A DNA stretch of 64,000 nucleotides from Thozetella sp. PMI_491 (taxonomy: Eukaryota > Ascomycota > Sordariomycetes > Chaetosphaeriales > Chaetosphaeriaceae): assembly GCA_021432635.1 (NCBI GenBank), contig MU270017.1:62001-126000 (forward strand). The letters are read 5' to 3'. Positions 56,394-64,000 of this stretch are shown piece by piece. The translations under genes and the position numbers were made by a program. Every line of letters starts with the position of its first letter. The first letter of the stretch is position 1. The notes beneath the pieces were generated by a model. The model saw only the letters and a list, made by a program, of their open reading frames with translations, ran no database searches and was not told where the DNA came from.

Positions 56394-57341
56394 GATTACA
56401 GTGATCTATTGTGGTGATGCTGGTTACAGATTTCCTGTCGCGACCGCACACAGGAGAACTGCCGTTCTCACTAGGACGACATGCGAACCGCACGAAACCG
56501 GCAGAGGTGGGGGTGCGTCACCTCAGTCATGCACGTGTATTGGGTATGATGGTGGTAGTTCATCACGTGATAGATCGTTGTCGAATATGGGCTCTCCTGT
56601 AGCACTATCTACGCTGGCTTGGCCCGGGAGAGCGTAGACTCGTGGGCACCGGGTGCGGGGTCTGAGAGGTTAGGAGGGAGAAGCTTTTGGAAGTCGGACT
56701 TCATACTAAGCCATAGTAGCGAAGAGAATCTTGCCGGGCATGTATGCACCTTACCTCGCTTAGTCAGGGTAGGTAAGGGAGCAAGGAGAGAGGGCTTATT
56801 CCCTCACATTAAAAGCTAGAGCTGGGATGACGGTGCCTGCCTCAATATGGGTAGCTTGTTAGGATCTATACCCCAGTTTATGGCCCAAAAAGGGGGACAC
56901 TCGTCCTTACATATCCACAACCCGACAAGAGCCAACACCACCCTGCCTAGGTTTACAAAGGTTCTACGAAGTAGATCAAAACCAGGGGTCACCGGAATAA
57001 AGCGGCTTTTCAATTCTCGACTCTGGCGATATTCAGATATCGCCGGCGGGCACCCGGAGTTATCTCGCAGCCTAACAGATAAATCCGGGGCGGCTCTGGT
57101 TCGGCCGAAGAACGTCTAGACTTCCATACTGCTATACTATACTTCTATACTTGAAACGACTTGGCCATGGCGGAAGAGAATATTCGTCCGAAGCCCGGTC
57201 AACTATGTCTCCGGGTATTACTAGTCCTCTTGATGGTATATATATCGCTATGGATCTGGTCCATCTACATGTCTTGTGTACCGATCAGACCTATTGCCTT
57301 TACTAAAATTTGAAAAACACGGACTGAAACGCAACGCACAA
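56394..57341. other. Divergent promoter region, ferroportin and NmrA-like genes
   Basis: 948 bp with GGTAGGTAAGG near 56768-56778. No gene supported. Confidence 0.5.
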
Positions 57342-58534
57342 ATGTCGACGAAAATCAATGTTACCATCTTGGGAGCTACCGGTGAAACCGGCTTGTCCAT
57401 CGTAAATGCACTGCTGCAGACTCCGGAGAAATTCGTAAGCTTTCTTGGATACGCCATCTCCATTTATGCAAGGAATTCTCGCCCTGTACTAAGAAGCTCC
57501 TAGGCAATCACCGGTCTTGCTCGGCCATCATCTGTCGAAAAGGCCTCATGGATTGCTCTGAAAGGCCGCGGTGTCCGGGTTGTAGCGGCAGACCTTGACG
57601 CGCCCGTGGAGGAGCTCGCCAAGGCAATCGTGGGAACCGATGTGCTGATCTGCTGCGTCCTGCCCACCGCCTCGGACGAGCAGGTGGCACTGGTCAACGC
57701 CGCTAAGCAGGCCGGGGTCAAGCGCTTTGTACCCAGTTTCTGGGGGCCGGCTATCCCGCCTAGGGGTGTCGCAGCCATGCGAGAGGGTGCAAGTCTTTCT
57801 AGCCTCTCGTTTAGAGGGTCGGTGGCTAACATGGTTATTCTACCAGAAGGAGCAGATTCTAGATCACATCAAAGGCCTCTACCTTCCTTACACGGCCATC
57901 GATGTGGGCTGGTGGTATCAGCTCAGCCTCCCTCGTCTTCCGTCGGGTCGGATCGACCACGCAGTGGCGATCCCTCTCACTGCCATTCCGGCAGACGGCA
58001 ACGTCCCGATCGCCTTGACCGATAAGGACGACATTGGGCCCTTCGTTGCTCGGATCATCGCTGACCCGCAGACGCTGAATCGAATGGTGTTTATTCATGG
58101 GGAGACATGGACCTGGAATAAGGTCGTGGACTTGGTAGATGAGGCTGCGGGTGAGAAGTGGCCGAGGGTATACGTAAGTCTTCGGGTCGGCTTCTCGGCA
58201 GGTTCCCGCAAGAAGCAGAGTCCTCGTTCTAACTGGAGCTTTACCACAGAAATCGGGCGAGGATATCCTCGCGGATGTTGAAAAATACAAGGAAATCATC
58301 GCTCAAGATCCGAAGAATCTCTTCACCGATGCAGCCCTCCACTTTTTCGGCGGCCAGTACACGTATTCGTGGGGAGTGCGCGGGGATAACACGCTGGAGC
58401 ACGCCGAGTATCTAGGATACTTGGATGCGAGGAAGCTGTACCCGGAGATCACCGTTCGGAAGTTCGAGGATTATGTTCATGCCGTGTTAGAGGGGGAGCA
58501 GACGAGGGTGTATCCTGAAAGGAATTTCGGCTGA
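57342..58534 (+). CDS. NmrA-like / isoflavone-reductase-like protein, splice-phase problem
   Basis: Exons 57342-57434, 57504 to about 57786, an internal exon ending at 58173, and 58250-58534. Seen: VTILGATGETGLSIVNALL (Rossmann motif), ITGLARPSSVEK, VLICCVLPTASDEQ, RFVPSFWGPAIPPRGV, LYLPYTAIDVGWWYQLSLPR, and a C-terminal ITVRKFEDYVHAVLEG. The GTGCAA donor at 57787 and the nearby CAG acceptor (exon at 57847, KEQILDHIKG) do not share phase. An AG acceptor at 57861-57862 does, but drops KEQIL, which homologues conserve. So either the downstream acceptor is used or one base has been lost or gained in this gene or assembly. The family includes aromatic reductases and NADP sensors. Confidence 0.75.
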
Positions 58535-58976
58535 TATGGGTATCTACCCCATCGGTCTGCCCGAGTTTCCATATTTAATAAAGGGTGTTTGTTCCACTTT
58601 GATGTGAGCTGCGGGAGAAGCCGCTATTCCGATTCCGCTGTCACACTCTCGATTGTGGACCTATCCCTTCCATACACCACACCGCATCAGCTGCCCGAAC
58701 GCCGGAAAATAGCGGGGAAAGTGCGCCACCGACGGCCGAAGCACCGATGGCCGACTCCAAAAAACCCGGCCCCACCATATCGCGAAGCGCCGAACCGCAA
58801 CGTACCTACCACATGTTGGAACGCCGTAGCAGGCCGGCCTCCGACCGAATATGCTGATCAGGGAACGAAGATTAGAGATAAATACAACATGTTTCTAGAG
58901 ACTCCCCACTCAACAATCCGGCCTCGTTGCCTAAGTGTACAAGAAATCGAAGGACTACATCCTCAACAAAGACACC
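58535..58976. other. Intergenic, promoter of the VOC-family gene
   Basis: 442 bp, nothing recognised. Confidence 0.5.
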
Positions 58977-59471
58977 ATGAGCCCCTCACCTTCAGGAATT
59001 CCTCCGCTCAGCGGTCTCCATCACCTTCGAATCCCTGTCACCGATATTGAAAGATCTTTGAAGTACTATACTGAGGTGCTCGGCTTCACGCACATCGAAA
59101 AGTTCGACCATCGGCTCCCAGCCGATCACAACAGGCTGTTCGCTGTCATTCTGTCGCATCCTACGCTTGGGATCCCCAACGGTATCCCCCAGATAGAGCT
59201 TCGCCATGCCCCTAACCACGCCTCCAGAAGCGCCGGATGGTATCCTTTCTGCCTCGAGGTCGAAACACGAGCCGATGTTGACACCTGGGTGGAGTGGCTC
59301 GACAAGCACGGAGTCGACCACAGCCCAGTCATCACCGCGCTACAAGGTTGGGCTCTATTCTTCAAGGACCCAGACGGCACCCATATGAGCATTTACACCA
59401 AGGAGACCCACGATTGGACTGCTGACGGACTCACAAAAGCGCCTGAGTGGTTCCAAACTGGCGAAGACTGA
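58977..59471 (+). CDS. Glyoxalase/bleomycin-resistance/dioxygenase (VOC) family protein
   Basis: 164 aa in one exon from the ATG at 58977. Seen: GLHHLRIPVTDIERSLKYYTEVLGF, then a beta-alpha-beta-beta-beta pattern with WYPFCLEVETRADVDTWVEWL and WALFFKDPDGTHMSIYT. Candidate metal ligands are the His in LHHLRI, a Glu in the first module (QIELRH) and the Glu or His residues near the C-terminus, as in other VOC proteins. The family covers glyoxalases, extradiol dioxygenases and resistance proteins; the substrate is unknown. It follows the NmrA-like gene on the same strand by 442 bp. Confidence 0.88.
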   Translation: MSPSPSGIPPLSGLHHLRIPVTDIERSLKYYTEVLGFTHIEKFDHRLPADHNRLFAVILSHPTLGIPNGIPQIELRHAPNHASRSAGWYPFCLEVETRADVDTWVEWLDKHGVDHSPVITALQGWALFFKDPDGTHMSIYTKETHDWTADGLTKAPEWFQTGED

Positions 59472-59836
59472 AGGTGACATTGGACCGTCGAGGATGTAGA
59501 TAGCGAGTAAGCGGGTGTCTCGTTGAGATACTAATTTTAGACCCATTGTATAAATCAACACTACTTCGAACCGTTCTCCAGAAAAGTTCCGGGTGAAAGA
59601 TAAGGCATTTCTATATTCTTAACAAGGCTTCATCAAATCCTACACATGGCTGCTCTTCTAAAGTATCGCACGGATCGAGCGAAACCAAATCCGGGCCTAG
59701 CTGCTTAGGGAAGTCGCACGAGTAGAAAGTTAACAAGCAAAACGAAGGCAAGCCCGCAGATTCACATGTACCAAAATAAAATACTGCTTAGAACAGGTAA
59801 AAAATATATATTGGAAGGTATTGTCCTCTCCAATCA
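59472..59836. other. Intergenic between convergent genes
   Basis: 365 bp, nothing recognised. Confidence 0.5.
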
Positions 59837-61486
59837 CTACCTTGGCGGCCTAGGCGGCGGCCGTGACCTTGACTGCGATCTGGAGTGCGAGGTGCTCTTA
59901 CGCCCATATCCCCCCATGCTGTCCTGCGACCGCTCCGTGTACTCTGTCTCTCCTGTGTATATCCTGGTCACATGCACCCCCCTGCCTTCCATCCCAGGGC
60001 CGCCGCTATAGATATCGGGCAAGCGATCCCCTTTCATAATGTTGATCTCCACAGCCGTCTTCTCAGCCTCCTTGTCTTCGTCTTTTATCATTCGCCGGAA
60101 GGTGAGGCGTTCTATCAAACAGCCCGGGTCAGTATGGCGGGGGTCTCTCAGACTGGTACACAGATTTACTTACCGCTGATTACTTGCATCATCGAAAAGA
60201 CGGTCAGGGCAATCAGGAGCAGCGGGACTAGCTGTCCAAACGTCGTGGGGTCGTCCTCGGGGTTCTTGCCGTTGTTCAGCGCGAGCCAACCGGACGCATT
60301 CACCCATTTCCGTAGGTTGAGGATATAAAGGGCCGACTCGGCAACGGTCCAGGTCGAAATGCCAATACCGCCGGCCAGGTAAATGGTGTAGAGCAAGCGG
60401 CCGATCCATTTCTGTCGGAAGAGCGGCGCGCATGTCCTCCTCGCCCACGATCCAACACCGGCACGCTTGCCCTCCTTCTTCGCCCCGTAGGTGATGAAGC
60501 GGCCCAGCCCGACGAGAAGCGCAAGAAAGTAGAACAGCACCATGACCAGGTACTGGTTCCACCCGTGGATTTGATTGCCGAAGAGAGCCTGCTTGGCGGC
60601 ATCAAAGCTTGAGACAGAGCTCTCGACGGCCGCGAGCAGATGGGAGGCATCGGTCTGAAAGCACGCCGCCTGCATGAACATCAAGCTATCGGTAGTGTTG
60701 AACTGCGGGATCTCGGTGGGGAAGCTGTTGGCACCGGAGCCCTGGTTGGACAGCATGATGCCTGTCGCGAGATATACCCCGGCAGTGATTACGATGCGGA
60801 TCAGGGCCACCAAGATGTGTTCCCAGTAGTGGCGCGAGATGGTGACGGCCATGAGATGGGTCGCGCAGGTCAGGAGCATCATGTTGGCCACAATGTTGTA
60901 GTGGTACGCCGAGATCTGGCACCCCTTGGAGTAGCGGAGCGTGATGGCGTACGCTAGGCCCGTGAAGACCTGCTGGTCGCTGCAGGTAACGACGAGCGTC
61001 TCGCACAGGCCGGTAACACTGAGCTGCCACCGTCGCTTGAGCTTCTCCCTGCACCGCTTTGTCAGCACCGACATTGGGCGAGCAACAGGGCGCGAGTGAT
61101 TGTTATTTGACTTACTCCTCACTGTATCGGGCCTTTATCTTGAAGACATGCTTCGAGAGCCACCAGATGGTGCTGATAAGAGAAAAGAATAAGGACAAGG
61201 ATGTGACGGCTACGAAGGCACCGAGGACCTAGCATGGTCAGCGATTTCCTATGTCATTCCACCGTCGCCCGAGAAGACCTACTCCAATGCCTGCCACATC
61301 GGGATCCGGTTGGAACTGCCCCTTGGCGACGCCACCCATGGATTCGAAATGCCCATCGCTCCCCGTGACCGGATCGGAGCAGTCCAAGGTGACATTGTAC
61401 TGCCGTCTGCAATCGGATATGGATACGTAGGCGCCCATGATGCAAATGCCGTCCGGCAACCGGTGCCGATGCGGTGTGTTGAATAT
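59837..61486 (-). CDS. Uncharacterised polytopic membrane protein, 5' end not located
   Basis: Exons 61486-61283, 61228-61116, 61048-60174 and 60111-59837; all junctions keep phase (489 codons). Seen: IFNTPHRHRLPDGICIMGAY at the first exon found, CSDPVTGSDGHFESMGG, then about six hydrophobic segments (FVAVTSLSLFFSLISTIWWL, LVALIRIVITAGVYLATGIM, YLVMVLFYFLALLVGLGRFI, GIGISTWTVAESALYIL and others) and a Ser/Arg/Pro-rich cytosolic tail. The first exon begins right after an AG acceptor, and no in-frame ATG lies nearby, so an upstream coding exon is missing from this model. I do not know the family's function. The last exon ends in a short Arg/Pro-rich stretch (PPPRPPR). Confidence 0.72.
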
Positions 61487-63424
61487 CTGGGGAATAGACC
61501 GACAACGACCAAGGCGTCAGCAACCTAGGACCGACCTGCTGGCGTTAGTCCGTGTATATATGGGTAGGGCCGCGAGCCTCCGCGCCGCATCTCGGCCCAG
61601 CTTCACGACCCTGCTCGAGGAAGCCCCTTCCCCGCCCCTTTGACCGAGCGCGGCCGCTGTACCCCTCGCGACCACCCCTCGAGTCAGCAGCGCCTCACGA
61701 TAGTAGTTATGCGTCAGCCAGCTAAGACGTGCAGATGCACGCCAAATGGGGCCAATGACAGGGCTTGGGTGGTTGCCTGGAACCAACAGCTGGGCGCTGT
61801 GCAGAGGATGAAACGGGATCCGTCGTACTCTAGGGTGCGGCTCCCGGCTCAGGGGCCAAAAACAACACTTATCGGGAATAAAGGGGGGAGGTGGGTTGGG
61901 GGGCCCCCCGGGCCGCTCCAGGGTCTCCGTGTCTTGGCATGGGGGACAAGGCTGTGTTCATCGCAGTGCAAGCATTTCTTTCAAAGATAAACATTGAGTA
62001 TATCTACGTGGGACGATTCTTGTTTTTTTGGTGTGTAGCACAGAGAACTCGTTGGTTGCAGGGCAGCGATGCAATTGGGCTAGAGTCGGGTCACTGATGG
62101 AACTCACTATTAAATATAGATCTGCTCGATTGCGGCTTGGGAGCGGGCGTTAATGATGACTGCCCCTTCTAAGGATCGCTGTGGACCCTGCTTGGCGAGG
62201 CTGTCTCGGCTTCATCCTTCAGGATGTGGCTACAGAGTGCCGACTCGTGACGTCGCAGTGCACCAGCGATCGGGGCTTAAATTTTTTTTTTTTTTCGCAG
62301 CAGCGGGAACTTTTGGCCGGCTTGGGCCGTCGCAAACAGCGAGCATGGGGGTGTTTGGGACTCAATTGCGAGAATCGATCGGTGGGTATGGGGACGAAGT
62401 AGAGTGCCACCCAAGATGGGGTCGGGTCCGCCACGAGCTATGTAACATGCCGGCAGGCGGCGTAGGCCATGCTGTCCCGCGTATCTCTTGCACTATAGTG
62501 AGCCGCACACATGCCATGTACTATCCGTGCATAAAGTCGTCTCCCGGTATTCAGTTGTTAGTATGGTTCTTACCGATATATTTAGTAGTTTCGCAGGCGA
62601 CGAGCCGAAGAAACCCTGTCTACCAAGCCTTGCTTACCCGGTCGAGGTCCTTGGCAAGACTAACGTGCCTCTCTCGGCGGTAGCCTAAACAGCGGGCTCT
62701 TTTGCAAGACCTTGTAATTGTAATGGTTTATGTAGCCTTGTATGTTCTTTTCCATGCGCCCGGTTCTAGACGGGCTATTGTACAGTATCAGAGCACATAT
62801 CTGGCTTTATTGGAGGCTTGCGGCTCCGTGTTGCTATGCAATGCTCTCTAGCTATCTGATATCGCTGTTCCGTTTGCTACCACCATATCTAGTTAAATAA
62901 TTGTAGTTCCTTACTCAGGAGCAGAATACCATTCTACTTCCTCAGTGGCATCTCAAAAGCTGGGCTAGTCTACAAGCCGGAGCGTGGACGCCTGTTTCGA
63001 TATTCGCAGCCGTTTCAACAATAGTTATCCTGCCGCTTGGGAGGAGTCCCTCTGGGTTTCGCTCTTGATATTGGTAGATTGCTTCATCACGGCTGTCAAG
63101 GCTCACCGCCTTCAGCATCATTTGACCGGCTTGGAGAACATCACAACTGTAAGTGTTCCACCTCAATCCAGTTTAGAGACTCGAGCTAACAAGGCACCTT
63201 AGGGGAGGACAAAGGCCTACAACACCCTCACTCCGGCTCGGCTCTCCCATGCTTATGGTTGTACCCAGGCAAAGGTATCACGTAATATCGATGTATAGGA
63301 GACTATTTTGTGGCTGAATTTCAGTAAGTGACAGGCCGGTGAATGTGAAGCCGCTGACTTCAAAGCTGTGGATGTACACTCGCTAGCCGCACTGTTCATA
63401 ATATCCTCTTAATCCCATACCAAC

Positions 63425-63560
63425 CTTCATATTCAATAATAATAAAAAAATCAATTTTATTCTTACCTTCATAGACTTTATTCTCCTAGATAATAGAATT
63501 TTCTTCGATTTACTTTACATTTAGGAGAAGTTTTCTCCGATTTCGGGTAACCAATTGAAG
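63425..63560. other. AT-rich block with a short inverted repeat
   Basis: A block of mainly A and T. TTCTCCTA (63481-63488) and TAGGAGAA (63522-63529) form 8-bp inverted arms about 33 bp apart. No coding or element structure seen. Confidence 0.6.
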
Positions 63561-63674
63561 TGAAGCCATCTAACTAATGGGCATCTCCGATTGTATCGTA
63601 CAAAGCCTAGAGTCACTCTATCTCCTATTGTAAGGCTTGCGTGAACTGAGAAACCGAGCTGCGGATATATTTAT

Positions 63675-63701
63675 TAGTCGTCCTAGTCGTCCTAGTCGTC
63701 C
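63675..63701. repeat. Three tandem copies of TAGTCGTCC
   Basis: A perfect 9-bp unit repeated three times (63675-63683, 63684-63692, 63693-63701), about 125 bp upstream of the gene starting at 63826. Confidence 0.9.
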
Positions 63702-63825
63702 TGCAGCTTCCACCTAGCACCGACTTCCCACTCCTAAACTACCAACTTCTCTAGGGCCTAGCTGTTCTCGCAACTACAATCACCCACCTCTCTCTTGCCC
63801 AATTACCAAGAAACCTTGGAACAAC

Positions 63826-64000
63826 ATGTCACTGCCGACCCCATCCAACTCAAGCCCTGATGCTGAGATGCCCCACTACTGGGTCGACGTCTGGGATACA
63901 GACCACGTCCAATATGACATTAAGTCGGAGTTTGACTACATGAGCGACCTTGATACCATATCGGATCTGGAAATCAAGTCGGAACAGGACGACATGGCGG
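63826..64000 (+). CDS. Start of an acidic protein, cut by the window edge
   Basis: An open frame begins at ATG 63826 after a long pyrimidine-rich leader (good AACATG context) and stays open to the last base, 58 codons. The visible residues are strongly acidic, with repeats of the pattern (D/E)IKSE (DIKSEFDYM and EIKSEQDDM) and a YWVDVWD stretch. No family can be named from this fragment. Confidence 0.5.
   Translation, partial: MSLPTPSNSSPDAEMPHYWVDVWDTDHVQYDIKSEFDYMSDLDTISDLEIKSEQDDMA

Larger units (their letters stand above)
61487..63825. other. Long intergenic region, possible unfound first exon of the membrane protein
   Basis: 2.3 kb. The proximal part (to about 61900) may hold the missing start of the membrane protein gene. 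A T14 run lies at 62282-62295 and the region beyond 63400 is AT-rich. The short open frames do not look coding. Confidence 0.5.

Overview
This window looks like a chromosomal segment of a filamentous ascomycete (Pezizomycotina, most likely a Sordariomycete; the class is inferred from overall gene similarity, not from a marker). The evidence is about 31 genes on both strands with short GT-AG introns (43-149 nt, often with a CTAAC/CTGAC-like branch site), an orphan secreted glycoside hydrolase and polysaccharide lyase, and fungal-only families such as Pmp3, Syp1 and DUF4419. I see no operons, no CRISPR array, no recognisable transposon, retroelement or viral fossil, and no rRNA or tRNA gene I could support.

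Layout. 0-5 kb: a Cys-rich single-pass membrane protein, a short-chain dehydrogenase and a Pmp3 proteolipid. 5-18 kb is a housekeeping block: Tam41 (mitochondrial CDP-DAG synthase), Mad1 (spindle checkpoint), Syp1 (F-BAR/muniscin endocytic adaptor), a CAK/Csk1-like kinase and Exo5 (Fe-S exonuclease V). 18-32 kb is more accessory: a secreted DUF4419 protein, a small secreted Cys protein, an amidase, an ADP-ribosylglycohydrolase, a BTB protein with an in-frame TGA, and a PL4 rhamnogalacturonan lyase. 32-46 kb: a CocE-type hydrolase divergent from a catalytically stripped chitin-synthase-like protein, a stand-alone Rieske protein, an NmrA-like reductase, an atypical beta-carbonic anhydrase, an HPP membrane protein, an F-box protein, a Nudix hydrolase and a homocysteine S-methyltransferase. 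47-64 kb: a secreted GH31 alpha-glucosidase, an uncharacterised polytopic membrane protein, an aprataxin-like Hnt3, a ferroportin-like transporter, a second NmrA-like gene with a splice-phase problem, a glyoxalase-fold protein, another uncharacterised polytopic membrane protein, and the start of a gene cut by the window edge.

The genes do not form an obvious pathway cluster: no polyketide synthase, peptide synthetase, terpene cyclase or pathway-specific regulator is present. Several neighbours are divergently transcribed from shared intergenic regions (Tam41/Mad1, Syp1/kinase, Exo5/DUF4419, amidase/ADP-ribosylglycohydrolase, CocE hydrolase/chitin-synthase-like, F-box/Nudix, methyltransferase/GH31, ferroportin/NmrA). 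The most unusual item is the chitin-synthase-like gene at 34558-35728, which keeps the N-terminal half of the family fold but has lost the catalytic motifs and all transmembrane helices. Exon boundaries were worked out by eye from reading-frame continuity, GT/AG sites and family conservation; none was tested against transcripts.
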